Below are positions 48,236 through 62,332 of a stretch of DNA of 64,000 bases, piece after piece. Position numbers and translations under genes: made by a program. The stretch comes from Dromaius novaehollandiae (lineage: Eukaryota; Chordata; Aves; Casuariiformes; Dromaiidae). The notes below the pieces were generated by a model that was not told the origin of the DNA, did no database searches, and saw only the letters and a program-made list of their open reading frames with translations. The DNA lies in assembly GCF_036370855.1 (NCBI RefSeq), contig NC_088100.1, forward strand, positions 38,080,563 to 38,144,562, in the 5' to 3' direction. Each line of letters opens with the position of its first letter. Position 1 is the stretch's first letter.

Positions 48236-51200
48236 GAGCGCTAGTGCAGGCAACTTTTATAGGTATGATTTTACTACAGAAAAATAGCAGGAGGTGCTCC
48301 AAAAGCCCACTGTGACCTCTGAACACAACACGCATCTGTGCACAGGCAACTAATACATGACTCCATACATTTATGTAAGATCATATATATAGGAACAAAA
48401 ATGAAAGCCACATTTCAGTATGAGAGCTTACCTGAGAAAATAGTGACTAGAGAAAAAGTAGACATAATGAGCTGAACATGAGTTCTCAGTATGCAAATAG
48501 ATTCTGGGATTCTTGTACACATCAGCAAGTTAATTTAGAAAGCTAGGGTAATATTACATACTTCAGCATTTGGTTCTACTGTGACTGCTAACACAGTGCT
48601 GTATCAGCCCATGGCAATCCAGTATTCACATTTCAAAGTCGATTTTTTAAAAAAAGTGGAGAAGTTTCAAATAAAAGCTATTAGAATAACTACAAAATGG
48701 GGAAATGGCCCTGCAGTAAAGCATGGAAGGAATCCAGCATATTTAGTTTAGAAGGTTACTCAATTACCTCCTTAATTCTAAATAAATAAAAAGACTGCAA
48801 ACAAAGCAATAGTGAGACCCAATGATTGGAGGCTGAAGCTAAGCAAATAAAATTCAAAGTCAGTTCAACCCACTACTGTAGCAGACCAGACCGTTTGGAG
48901 TATTTCACTGGACGTATAGATCTGTCAGTTGACTTTTGGGTGATAGATTGTGTACATTAAGTGTCAAGGAGCTGCACTTATATCAAAACTTGATTAGGTT
49001 AATATGGATAAATTTCAGACTTGCTGACTCTGGGAATCCTCCATTCACTTGGATGTTGCTGGTCTATCATTTTTTGATAGAGCATTTTGCTTTTTTAAGA
49101 GCAACAAAGGAAAGGAACAATATTAAGCTTTAGTTTGGAAGAACCACTCACATTTTCAAATTAAGAAGCTCAACTGCCTTTTTCATCACAAGAAATGTGG
49201 GACATGAGTTAGTCCATCTGGTTCATATGCAAATAAACCTGACAAGTAGAAAGTAATTAGCAAAAAAGGGATGAGAGGAAATAAAAGCATTATAGGATTT
49301 GACTTTAGCTTCCATCTAAAGCACAGAGCTCAAACATGAGCATTGCTGACAACAAATACAAGGCTGGTTAGAGCTCTCTATTATTCTTCTGATGCAGTCC
49401 TCTGTGCTTCTCAATTCCTTCTCAAGACAGAACAACATGACATACTAGAGAGAGTAATGTTTCTGACCTGGAGTAGCACACAGCACATGAGAAAGCCCCT
49501 TCCTATATCATAATCGTATAGACCCACAAGAAGAGAGAACTCAGAGACTTTTGCCTGAACTAGCCATTTCTGCATGCTCTATGGCCAGGAACTGCTTCTG
49601 AGACAGAAATGTACTTTCCCAGAATTTCTACACATGCTGCTGCAACGTCATATCAAAAACCTGGATCCCCTTTTTCCAAAATTACGTCAGTTTGTACAAG
49701 AGTCAGGGTGCAGGAATCTGGCTTGGTACTGAAGATTTTCTACTAAAAATAATTGAAAGATTGTTTTATTTTCCTAGGCTGGTAGAGTTTCTCTATTGAT
49801 TCACCTTCCCTTACTTAACTGTCACTGACTCTCTTAATTTCATTTCACAAATATCTAATTAAGCTGCTTGCCAAAGAGAGAAACAAGCTTGAGAAATGAA
49901 AATAATGCTACTATCTGCTGGAAACTTACTTGCGAGATAACACACTAAAGTGTTTCAGGAAAGGGAGATCCCAATTGAGTGTACTCCTCAAATGGTTTTG
50001 ACTGTCCAATGTACAGGTTAACAATTAGCAAAATAATGTGGGAACAGAAAACTATTTCCAGAGACTTGTCTGAATGTAGTTTTACAGACTTCTGCAGAAA
50101 CTCAGAATAGATAGTAAACTTTAATCCAATTTCTAGATTGTATTTAAAAAACTGAATATGGGCCAAAAAAAGAGAACTGCTTGCATCCAGAACGAATGAA
50201 AAGATTAGAAAACTTCAGCCTGACTGGCTTCATGACGAATCACAGCTAGAAAGAGGTCTAGATACAATGTCAAAGTCTCAGAAACAGACATGAAATTAGA
50301 AGTTATGAATATTACAAAGCAATATATAAATAAAATAAACCAATGAGAACCTCGTAGTAGGGCCAAATTCATGTTTCCAAGAAGATGAGCTTTAAATGGA
50401 AAACTTTTAGTAAGTTTTCCTTAAATAATGACAGGCAGTACAAAATTACAATATGAAGGGTTAAAATGGGTGGGGGGGCAAACACAAGTGACACAAGGAG
50501 CAGCATTTAAAAAATATTGCTACCCAATACCAGAATATTTACATAAATCACCAGATGGGGGCAGGGAGCTATCCTAGGAATTCTCCAAAAGCCAGTTTAA
50601 ATCCACGAAAAATGACATGTATGAAACATCTTTCTGAACAGTGCAATCAAGAAGTTGAAAAAGCTATACAATAATATTTTGCCAAGCTATGAAAAAATGG
50701 CCAACTGATGTGATTATCCAGTTTTCACAGACTAACAGATGGCATTAATAACAGAAATGAAAAATGCTATAGCTAAAATGAAAACACAGAAGGTTCATGC
50801 AAACTCTACCAAACATTGAGACTCAAGCAAACCTAATGAACAAGCTTATATCCAAACATAAATCACAAATCAAACATAGATGGGGACAATACACTGAAAA
50901 ACGAGGCAAGCAAACGATATGGAAATAAACCCACATTCACCTAAAAGCAAACATATGGGATAAAATAAAAGGAGAAAACCAACGATGTTGTGTAGAAAAC
51001 TTAATGGAGAATCATTATGTCAAAGGTTTCAGAAAAAAAAAAAAAAACCATCAGGCAGTAACTTAGCACTTTCTCACATTTGACATTAATGAAATGCAAA
51101 AATAAAAATAAAGGTTTGTCAGCCCCAGACACAAGACAAGATAGCAAAAGATTAACAGGAAATCAGAAGCCATTGAGAAAAAATGGAACATCTGCCATGC

Positions 51201-54200
51201 TAAAAGCTGTGTGAAATATCTGGCTAAAATTGTACAGTAACATGATAATGGGATTTTTACTACAAACAACAATTATATACTTGAAAAAGCATAAAGATTG
51301 AAACTTCACATAGAGTGAAGAAGTCACAACTTCCAGCTAAAACAAAATGCATATATTAACTTACATTGCTCTTAATACAAACAAGTAAATGTAAAATTGA
51401 GTAAAACCACAATGGTTTCAAATCAGTCACAAGTTTGTGAGTGAGATATTTGTTGATCATTCACCTTGAAGAAGTAAAAACAGTACTGCAGATACCCATC
51501 TTCAACATTATCAGTGCAATAATTAATAGGGTTTTTAAACTCTCTCTGACATTTCTTCAAAGACCTTCATGTATGTTCACACCTTAGACGACAAGCAGAG
51601 TAAACTTTTAACAGTACCTTTACCTCAGCAAGCTGTAACTTCTATACTGAAAGGAGCTAGGAGCCAGCTATCGCATCCTGAAATAAAAAATGGTGAATGA
51701 AAAAGCATTACATGGTATGAGATCAGCCAGGCAGAGAAGTACCACTCCAGCAAAAAAAGTGAGCTGGCAGATTGCACATTCTCTCTATCAACAGATGATC
51801 AAGACACACTTGCAGTAAATGTCTGCCTAAGAAAAGTTTGACCAGAATTTGTGAGAGTAGGAAAAAACTAGTAGAAAGGGAGCACAAGCCAATGGAGAGA
51901 GTTTTTTTCATGTGGTTGATTAATAGGGTTTTTTTTGTTTGTTCTATTGTTAACAGGAATGCCACAATCAAAACCAATACTTAAGTAAAAAGACTGAATT
52001 ACCTAGGTAGCTGCTGAGACAGAGTGGTCTTGCGATATGAAGATACATCAAGTGAACAAGAACATTAAAGTCTCAAATAGAAAGCAGCAGCCATCACACT
52101 TGATTGAGAATTTTAAGGAAGGTGCTAGAAGGAAACAGAAAAATGAAGTAGGCGTATCCAAGCCCTGACCCAGCAGGAGGCAGGAAGTCCTGTCTGTTTC
52201 TAGGAAAGTAAGAACCGTAGAGACAAGTTGAGCCTACTTGGAAGCATCATGCAAAAGGTAGAGTGGGTCACTGAGAATAAAAACATTGCCAAAAGTCAGA
52301 GCCACTGAGAGAGAGAAGCCTGTTCCTGAAAACCCTGAATTGCAAAATTCAGCCACAGACACTGAAGTAAGTGGTTGTGATACTTGCAGAAGAAGTCAAG
52401 CTTAGTGGCAAAGAAATAATAACAATACCTAGCGTCCACAGCAGGTCATGGAACGAAAGTAGGAATGGCATTTTACTGGAAATCTACACAGACCTACCTC
52501 TGCATAATATAGAATATTCAAAATTGTGGAAGTTAGATTATTCATGCCCTCAAAGAAACCTTTACAGAAAGAGAAACAGCATTGCAGCAGAACAGCATTG
52601 CAAACTGGCCAGTTGACTTGTAGTGAGTTTGTGGAAATATGTGCATATCCCTTTACCACCATATCACAGTTGCATGAAGAGGAAAGCCAAATCCTCTGTT
52701 AAAATCCCACAGAATGCCTTTTTTTTTTTTTTTTAAGTTGAAGGGAAGAAAAAGTACATTTTTGAGTTGGGAAACTCTCCTGCAGTAAGATTACCAGCAA
52801 ACTGTTTCATGGCATGGTATCAGGGCAAATGCATACTGTGAAGCTTGCTAGCCCCAGCATTTCTAGAAGCAGAAACAACAGCAGAACTGATCAGTAAGAA
52901 AGATGTTTGCAAAGGTCATGATCTGCAGTGACCAACAAGTCAAACCGTCCTAGAACTGCAAACCAGACTTTGTCAGGATCAACTTTTTTCCTTATGACAA
53001 ATCACTGCAGATGTGGAAGAGCTGATTTCTAGTTTCTCTTTAATGCAGGACTGAGCACTTCGGTGAAATAAAATTAGTTTGGAAAGGAGGAAGTTGTACT
53101 TCTTTAAGGATAGGGACAATTTTGTATCAACAAATATATAGTGTAGTCAACTAACCTGCTGATGTTGCTTATATTTAAATTCACTGTCTCAAAACAAATG
53201 TGACAGGGAGAAGTTACACAATCTCCCCATACTGAGTGCTATGATCTTACACAAAGAAACTGGAAAATAAAACCTTTAGGAAGCTTTACTTGATGAGGAC
53301 CGAGCATGTGCAAGAAGAAACAGGACTTGCACACTGCGCTCTTTTGGCTCACTCATTTGTCTCATATCCTGAACAAGAGGAAACTGGAACAGTCTGTGGG
53401 ATAGGCTGTCTGCTCAAAATACTCCTAGTCACAAGAGACCAGCTCAATTTTGTCTGGAATTTACTATGGTCATTTGGAAGCATTTTATATCATGGGTGTT
53501 AGTGAGTGAAGGTACACCCACAAAGGGAATCAATTCATGATTTTCAGCCTGTTCTTTGTCCTGCTCTTTTATTCTTAGCTGCCTCTACCTGCATACCACT
53601 GTCTGGGGGTGAGTGTAACCTCCATGTCAAGGAACCAAGAGCAGGCATGAAAAAAATTGGATATAACTTTCCTCTTTCGGTTCCTTGCTTTTTAACTCAT
53701 TCTAGTTAAATATTCCTAAGGCTTATGTAAAGTGGATGCACTTACAGAGCTTAAGCCAGCATAAAATAGATTGATGAGAAAATAATTCTAAATTTCTCCT
53801 TTCCATTCAAGCAAGCTTTTAGTGAACTGTTGATACTATATAATTTACATTTACTATCAAAATGTCATCAGACAACTTAAACCCATGCCCTTGGTAATGT
53901 AATTATTATTGCAAGGCAGAATTTTAGTCTTACATAATGCATTAGAATACATGCAATTTGGTTTTTTCCTCTCTCAGCCTGATCTAAAATGTATTAAATC
54001 AATAGAAGAATGCCAGGAATGCTGTAAAGGCTCAAGCCTGACACACTGTAGATAAAACTATAGTGCAGCTGAACTTCATCACAGCTGCATGACCACAGAA
54101 GTAGTACATAAAGTCGTCATACTTTCTGGAGATTTTCAAGGCACAGGTACTTTTGGGAAAATAGGGCTGCCAAGCTGGTGTCTGATTTGAATCTGGGAAC

Positions 54201-54992
54201 CCCCAGGAGAAATACTCAATGTATGTGGCCCAACATGATGTAGGACATTATGGATTCCTTTTCCATCTCCATCTTGCGCTTGAGTTTCACAGAACTTAAG
54301 CATTAACTTCCCTGTTAGTGAACTGGCCAACAAGACTAAAAGGAATTTAACATCCAGTAACTGAAATTAATCATCATTACACTTTTGGCAGTAGAGTCTG
54401 AAAGAGATGTTATTAAAAATGTTAGAAATACTTAGACAATAGTAAGAGTCAAAAAGCTGGTTCTTGAGTCCCTTGGGAATCAACATACTGGTTTAGAGTC
54501 TAAAGCAGCACTAAAAACATCCAGCCCTAAGCTTAGTGATGCCACTTTTAATGAGTTAATTAAGGAAATATTAAATACCTATTCATAGCAGCTTCCTTAT
54601 TCCAGAATGAGCATTGATTAATTAGCTGTCAATAAATAAAAGATAATCAGCTTTTCTTCTATGATAAGCCTTTCAACTGCAACGTGTCCTCACTCTCCTT
54701 TGCCACCCACTACATCCCTCCTTGCTGCTATGAGTTATTAGTAATATCTGCCAAAGGAAAACATGGAACAGTTCTCGTCTCTTTCCAGATGTCAGAATTG
54801 ACAAAAATGAAATAGGTAAGTGACACTGTCGATGGTTCATACTTGTTCCAGTCTTCGTCACTGAACATGAGTAAACTAACAACAATGCAAGGGACAACTC
54901 AGTTCTACTCCTACTTAAGCCAACCAAATTTTTTCTTTGACTGAAGTAGGAAGAGACTCTTGATAGACCAGTACATAATCCCTAACCAGAGG

Positions 54993-55029
54993 GTCTCTCT
55001 TTCTCCCTCCCTCTGTCTCTCTCTCTCTC
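54993..55029. repeat. CT-rich microsatellite
   Basis: Interrupted CTCTCT/CCCTCC units, followed 13 bases later by a 15-base A run. Polypyrimidine simple sequence. Confidence 0.85.
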
Positions 55030-56843
55030 ATTTCCCACTTGTAAAAAAAAAAAAAAAGTGGACAAGTTTTATGGTCCATATATCATGGTTTGATGAACAA
55101 CAATGATCTATCAGGCCATGATAAGCAGTTCATAGTTGTTTATGGGACCACGTTACACAGCAGAATTTGCAAGTTTGTTATTTCCACATAGTCGCGTGCC
55201 TACAGCAGAAGTTGGCTGTTGATCGTGATTCACTAGTGCAAAAGGTTGGTGAAGCAGTAGCCTAAATGAGCTAGATTTTACAGAGAACTATATAGGAACT
55301 GGGTGCCATATGGTCCTTCAGTGGCAGCCAGTTAGACAAAAACTAAACACCTTACAAAGAAGCAGGTGTAAATACAAATATGATACTGCCAGCATTCATT
55401 TCTAGTGCACTAAATTGCTCCTTTCAAAGGCACCTATCTCCCTCAATTGACTACATAGGAAAATTAAGTTCCTATACTTCACTTGCCTAAAAATAGCAGA
55501 TGCAAAAATTTTCTTTTCAGAACTCTTCATCTCCAGTACACCCATCTTACTATGAAGAAGTTCTTCCCAAAGTAGATGTTCTTCAATAGCCCATCAGTTG
55601 CTTCCTGTCCTATTTAACACTCAACACATTTTGTGCTAACAAAGCTTTAAAAGCTTTCTGGGCTTTTGTATTACTGTGCCTGTATTAAAGGCTTCTGAGA
55701 ATCTGATCAAGACCTCAGTGTAAGCACAGAATCACAATAATAGCAATATATATTTTATAAGTTTATATAATTCATGGTATGGTAATCTGGTTTAAGCTAT
55801 TGTTCAAGTAGAATTCTGACAGTATGCAATCTATGTTAGTATTCCCTAGCCACAGCTAAAGCTGGGAACTGCAAATAAATACAGGTTTGGAAGGAGGCAG
55901 TGAACAGAGAGAAGGGAAAAGACCTCCTTTCCCACTCGCAAGACAGCCAAAAGCAACAAGCAAATCCACCAGCAGTATGTGACCTCCGATAGCTTTCCCC
56001 ACCTCAACTAATGTCTTACTGAAACAGAAACACTGAGATGGGTAGGTCACGGGGCCTCAGACAAATACAGCCACTAAACACACATTTCATCTGTCGCTGA
56101 TCTGGCATTAGTGGCCCATCCAAACTGTAGGAAAGGGAAAGGCAAGATGGCACATCCCCGAAGTGGAGCGAGAAGGGGATACTCTTCTCAGTAAATGAAG
56201 AGGAATTGGATGGACCAATGGTATTAATTTTCTACTTATCTGTTCTACCTGTGTTTCCCCCCAAGTTTATGATCATATATCATTTCCATTCAAAGACCCC
56301 CACTGTCCGAATGCAGTTTCTGAGCACTCAGACTGGAAAGCTTCCCTGCTAAAAGCACCCAGATAGCCCAAAGACATGGCCATGCAGTTTTCCTATTGTG
56401 GGCTAACCAGTTTGCCAAAAGGGACCCCAAGATCACAGATGTGGCCACTGTGATTGCCAGCACCAAGTTTGGCGAAAGCAGTCCAACTTTGACTCCAGTA
56501 AAACAAGAGAAGACACAGAAGCTGAAAGTCTCTGTTCCTGCATAGATGCAAGCAGTAATGGTTTCAGTACCCAGCCTAAGATGACAAATCAAAAGCATCT
56601 CTACAAAGGCCACAGCACGTGGAATCTGAGGACAAATGAGTGATGCCCTAGAAAATTTTCCCCAATAACACTCCAGTAGGATGGATGAAGGATGAGTAGC
56701 AGCTATCGATATAACACAAATATGGAAAGCATTTTGACACTACCTCTGGTGGCCCTAAACATGCCCATTACAGTTTAATGGCAGTGCTAATTGTGGATCG
56801 GTGTTTAGCAGGGAGGACTGCAATTGGAAATTTCATAGCAGGG

Positions 56844-56867
56844 GTGTGTGCGTGTGCACGCACGTGT
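56844..56867. repeat. Alternating purine-pyrimidine (GT/GC/AC) tract
   Basis: Twenty-four bases alternate strictly between purine and pyrimidine and include GTGCACGCACGTG. Such tracts can adopt Z-DNA; no function is implied. Confidence 0.8.
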
Positions 56868-59800
56868 TGTTGTGTGCACATACCTGTGCATGAAAATAAT
56901 GCAACAGAAGTACAGGAACATGGCACCATACAAAACAAGAACAGGAAGATTCATTCATTATCAAGATAATACTAACAAGAGGAAAAATATTTGGTTGTTA
57001 TCTTTTGGAAAAACATGAAAAAAATGTCCCTTATCTTAGAAGGCTCTTAACTTTTACTTATAATCTGCTTTTCACACTCAGTCCAAGTTGCCACATGCAC
57101 ATCCTGACAAGCTGAGCCACAGATAGTGAAATCTCCACTGAGGGCTACCGCACTGGGACACAAGCACACCAGCATCCTGTAAGGTGTCTAAGCATTAGTG
57201 AAAAAAATGCATCTGTGGAATTTTGCTACATGGTGTAAAAAACTTCCTGTTGTAAAAAGTTTGCACTGGGTTTGTAAGTTACCTTTATTACACAACAGAG
57301 GTAAAACCTCTGTTACATTACGCCACCACTACACCTCACTTGAGACAGAACAGACCAGAACCAGAAAAATATTAGCAAGGTTTATAAGGTGGTGGTGGCA
57401 ATGGACTCCACTATAGCCAAAGTAAGAGCTACCCCTTGATACTACCACAATATACTTGGTAGATTTCTTTACCCCAATCCAGTGAGAATCAGAGCCTCTC
57501 CTGTTTTTAAGATTGAAAACATCATAGCTTTCAAGAGAAAGCTACTAAAATACTGAAATTGACAGAGCTAATTTGAAACAGCCAGCACTACAGCAACTGT
57601 GTCAAGGCCATCAGCACTACAGTGACAAAGAGCAAAGTACATTGGAGACCCAGTACATACTTACAGTGTCACTGATCCAGCAGATTTTCTCTGTATAAGT
57701 TTGGGCAGGTTTTTTTTGTTTATTTAGTTGGTTGGTTGGAGGGTTTTTTGTTTTTTAAACACTTTTTCAACCTCATCTCCTTCAAGATTAATACCCAAAT
57801 ATCATCACAGCAGGAGACTCTATATGCTTTAAGTTACGTGACAAATAAAAACACGACCCAGAAAAAGTTGAATTCATCTTCAGAACTACACGAACTTGGA
57901 CATTACTTAAATTAAATGGTAATTGCAGGCTCTGAACAATCTCAAAAAAATGCATGGCTCAGATATGCATATGCATGGAAGATTTTCATATTGGAACATT
58001 AGGAATCTTTGGGTGCTGTTTACACCAAGGCCACTCTCAATAAAAACATCACATGCTCATTTCACCATTGCCACTTATGGTGAAACCCTTGCAATTTTTG
58101 CAGCATTTTAACATATCCTAAAACGCTTGAAAGAAAAGTCTGCACTACACAGGATTACATAAATCTTTACATCTCCCTTTCCATGAAAGCTTTATCAGTA
58201 CTACGGCTTTAGTTATTGCTGCTCCCTATGGAGCTGCAGAGGAGCAGGGAGAAAGGGATTGAGTAAATCCTAGTAGTATTGTTTCTGGGAAAGAAGAGGT
58301 TGTAAGTTGTAAGATGAGAATGAATATAAGACAGAGAAAAAAAATGCAGCTTGCAATTCACTGTGAGTTTTCAGAATTGCAGCCAAACCCTCCAATGTGA
58401 AGCCATCAGGCAGAAGAGTGCTCTGGGGATGCAGTTTCCAGCACTGCCTGCCTGCGCCACTGCCCAAGCCCAGTGGGACATCCTAAAAGTCCACAGAGCT
58501 AATCCATCACTTGCTTGGAAAAGTAACCCAGTGCTAATTCTCCTCCCTAACCCAGCAGTCAAGTTAAGCTCATGCTTTTTCATTCATTTGTACAGCTTTG
58601 CTGTTTCCCTGTCTTCCTGATATGGTCCCCCTCCCTCAACACAAGCTTAATTTTGGGGGTTCATTTTGGTTTTATTACTTCAAACAACAGGAATTACAAG
58701 TTAGACCTTTCCTAGATTTACTAGAGGAAAAGAAACTTTCTCTGTGCAGTGCCCAAGACACTGCAGAGGATGCACTTAAATTGCTTCTCTTTGCAGCTCA
58801 CCTTCCAGCATCTCAGTCAGCCCATCACTTCCACAAGCAGGCTGCACCTGCTGCTCAGTTCATCGCTTGCCTTAAATTAGTGTACCTTCCTCACAAATAT
58901 AGTGAGGCTTAATTGCTAATATTTGCAAAGTTCAAGTGCAAAGTATCACCACTTTATGTATATTTAAAAAAAAAGTCTGCTCTTTTAGTGCCTGCACTAT
59001 CAAATAAAAAGATAGCTCAGTACATACAGACAGAGATGAGAGAGAACATGGTAACCTGATTTGCTGAAGTCATGCAATATAATTCATTTCTACAACTGCA
59101 AACAAATCAAATGAAGAGTTAAGGTTGTGCACACAGGCATACATACACACACTGCTTCAGCCCTGATGTTATCAGCTGTTTATACAATATTGTTACAATG
59201 AAATGATCAGAAAATGCTGTTGTGTTCATAGCCTTACTGCTCAATTTCAACTTCACGGTGCACATGTGCGGACAGTTGCTCATAAACATCTTAAAATACA
59301 CAGACTAGGAAAGAGACTAGGATTCTGCATATTTTTCCCTTGCCATGCAACAAAGACTGCATCAAATAAAATCCAGCCTAAAAAACCCTAAACCTATATA
59401 TGTGCTTAAGGAAAACACAACGTATTTTTGTGCTTAATACAGTCTTGTCTTTATGGTTTTTTCATTGATCTGATGTGCCAGCTATTGTTCCAGGCACTGT
59501 GTCACCAGATGGCAAGACCAAAGTTCTCCTAACAAAGTGCTGTGCTGTGATCAATGACATTTAGCAGAAGTGGTAGGGTCCCGTTCAGAACCAACCTCTA
59601 GCATTAGATCAGACAGAAAATAGCCCTAAAAGAACAGCCATAATGCAAGACAGTAACAGCTGACGAATCATTACAACTGCAGAGAACCGAGCAGGAGCAA
59701 ATAGCCTGTATACCCATCACAGTTCTCCCAATCTCTTCACTGAGTACACTGCAATCCAGACAGACGTGCAAAGCAGATGTAGCTGCTGTGCTGGAGGCAA

Positions 59801-61825
59801 AGGGCACCTGGCATTTCATCAGGTTTTCTCCCACAAAGCAGCATAACATACAGGACATACAGCTATTTTTCTTGCAGTCGGGCTTTCCTGGCTGAAAAAT
59901 GGGTATGACATTCCTGCAGAATTACCAGATGGTGAAATGACTAGATGATGAAGGGAAAATTCATCTTCTTTCTTAACATTACTTCAATCCAAAGAGACAT
60001 GGACTGATAAACGGTTTACCACCACTAGGAATTAGTTAAAAAGTATTTGTTGAGAATCCAGCCTCAAGTGTTACATTCCTCATATCTTCCTAGAATAAAC
60101 TTTTAAGGAATAGGAAGGGGAAAAAAAAAGACAAGAAATCGTTAAATATTGACAACCATAAAATAAGGTTCTGGGTCAACTTTTCCTGCTTTCTTATTTA
60201 ACAATGTTTCATGTAAAAGATTATTTTTTTTATTAGAAGAAATTCTGGATTGAGAGGAGAGGTAGCTGACCTTTGGCTTGCCCCCAGCTGTACATTATTG
60301 CTTCAGAGCAGATGCTGTGGATCTGTTTAAATCTGCTCTTACATAAACTTACTTTTTTTAGTTGGCTTATTTTTTTTGTTCTATGTGTAATATCCCTTAT
60401 GAAAAGGAAATAAGAAAAAATATAGCGAGACTTTTAACAATTTTGTTACCTGAAAAGTTTCTGGAAGACTTAGAAGAATGGATCTGTAACATTTTTAAAA
60501 CTACATATTTCAAAGTAATACTATAGACCAATAAAGAGCTCATTTAAATCAAATCAAGGAGGACAGGGTAATCATCTGTTCTGAACTATTACTTAAGTTA
60601 GACCACATGACCTTCCTGGACAAAATTTACCCTCAAATTCCCTAACTGCAGTTGAACAAGAATGCTATTTTCCCACTTCAAATTCCTGCTATATTAGATT
60701 CCTGGTTGTACAGAGGCATCTCATTTTGACTGGAATTTTTGTTCTGTATCCGAAAAGCTTCCTCATAAGAGAGCCACCCAAAGATGATGCATTTGATGGT
60801 GTTCCTGTGAAAACGTTAACCAAGAAGTTCTCATCGGTCTTCATTGACATTCAAGATCAAGACACCTAAATTCAGGTACCTTCATGTGTGAAGTGTCTAG
60901 GGCGCAAGTGGAGTCAGTGGAGATGCAGGCAAGGCAGGCAATGGAGCCTAGAGAGATTTCACCAAGCAGTCATCAACAGTCTGCTCCAGGACCTCTGAGC
61001 TCTATTGATTGCATTGACCATGATGGCTGCAGCAGGAGCATGGTCACCCAGCACATACGCAGAGGCCTAATTTCAGGTGTCAGTCTCTACTTGAGCTCTA
61101 CATACAGTGCATTGAAATAGAAAACTAGTAATGTTTTTGTTACTCAAATTACAAGAAATGTGCTTTAAGAGACATCTTGATAAATACAGATATATTCTTC
61201 AAGGCTGATCCCCATGGAGCAGAATTTCAGCTTGTCAAAATTAAATTATTAGTTCCTGCTAATCCTTACCTGAAGCCCCTGCAAAAGTTAAATAAAATGA
61301 GAAATGAAATTTAATGAAGTCATGCAAGAAAATACAACTTGATAATTTGAATAACGTTCTCAATACAGCAAAATCACTATCACAAGAAGTAGTTGTCTGG
61401 CTACAGAACAACAGGCCATGCTAAAGAAATAGCATGTACACACTAAAAAGCACAGAAAGGAGCCTTTGCTGTAAGAATGAAGATAACTCACCTGAGTAGC
61501 TTCATCTTCATCTCCAGGAGTTTTGTTACTTCACACCCTAGCTCCCTTCCTCCAGACAAGGCCTTTGAGGCTTACTATGCTGGGACACTAGTGCAACATT
61601 AACCCTTGCAGATATCTGAAAGCTGCTATGTGCACAGGCACATTTCTCTATATCATTAAAACCAGCACCAACACCAACCTACCACTGATCTAAGCCAGTC
61701 TCAATGTATCGCACAGGATGAACAGTGATCTGCTATTGAACAGGCATAAATAGAATTTAAGTTTTAAAAATCTTAAACTAACCGTAAATATTTTTCTGGA
61801 GGTAAAACATCCCTCATACCCACCA

Positions 61826-62286
61826 TGGACATTCTGGAGCAGGGCCAGCAAAGGGCCACAAAGATGATTAAGAGCTTGGAGCATCTGACAGGCAAGGAGA
61901 GACAGAGAAAGCTGGGAATGTTCAGCCTGGAAATGAGAAGGCTTGGGAGGATCTTATCAGTGTTTGTAGATAACTGGTGAAGGGGGACATATAAAGAAGA
62001 TGGGACAGACTCTTCTCAGTGGCATACAGTGAACAGAGAAGAGGCAACTGGCACAACTGAAATACAAGAAATTCCATGTAAAATAACACACACCACCACC
62101 ACCACCCCGCAGTGAAGGTGACTGAACACTGCAACAGGTTCCCCAAAGATCTTCACCCTTGGATACACTCAAAACTTGACTGGACAGAGTCCTGGGTAAT
62201 GTGCTCTAGGTGACCCTGCTTGAGCAGGGGGGTTGGACTAGCTCCAGAGATGCCTTCCTACCTCAATGATGCTGCAATTCTACAGT
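61826..62286 (+). mobile_element. CR1 LINE 3' fragment, plus strand
   Basis: CR1 words appear in sense order: GGACATTCTGGAGCAGGGCC, AAGGGCCACAAAGATGATTA, GGGAATGTTCAGCCTGGAAA, the CACTGCAACAGGTTCCCC block, then TGACCCTGCTTGAGCAGGGG and GGTTGGACTAGCTCCAGAGA. The copy is 5'-truncated and internally diverged, with a CAC triplet patch at about 62,089-62,106. The normal 3' tail of ATTCTATG-type units is reduced to CAATTCTACAGTG. Confidence 0.88.
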
Positions 62287-62295
62287 GTCCATACC

Positions 62296-62332
62296 AAAAA
62301 AAAATAAAAAAATAAAAAAAAAATAATAAAAA
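62296..62332. repeat. A-rich (AAAAAT)n tract after CR1
   Basis: Runs of A broken by single T, starting about 10 bases after the CR1 end. It may have grown from the integration site or be an independent simple repeat. Confidence 0.85.

Larger units (their letters stand above)
48236..61825. other. AT-rich stretch without recognised genes
   Basis: No gene recognised. Low-complexity items: A runs of 15 at 51,033-51,047 and 55,043-55,057, a T run of 16 at 52,719-52,734, a CT-rich tract at 54,993-55,029, a T/G-rich patch at 57,711-57,757 and an alternating purine-pyrimidine tract at 56,844-56,867. A hydrophobic minus-strand frame of 107 codons (56,290-56,613) has an acceptor-like TTGTCCTCAG just before it but no family match. 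Confidence 0.55.
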
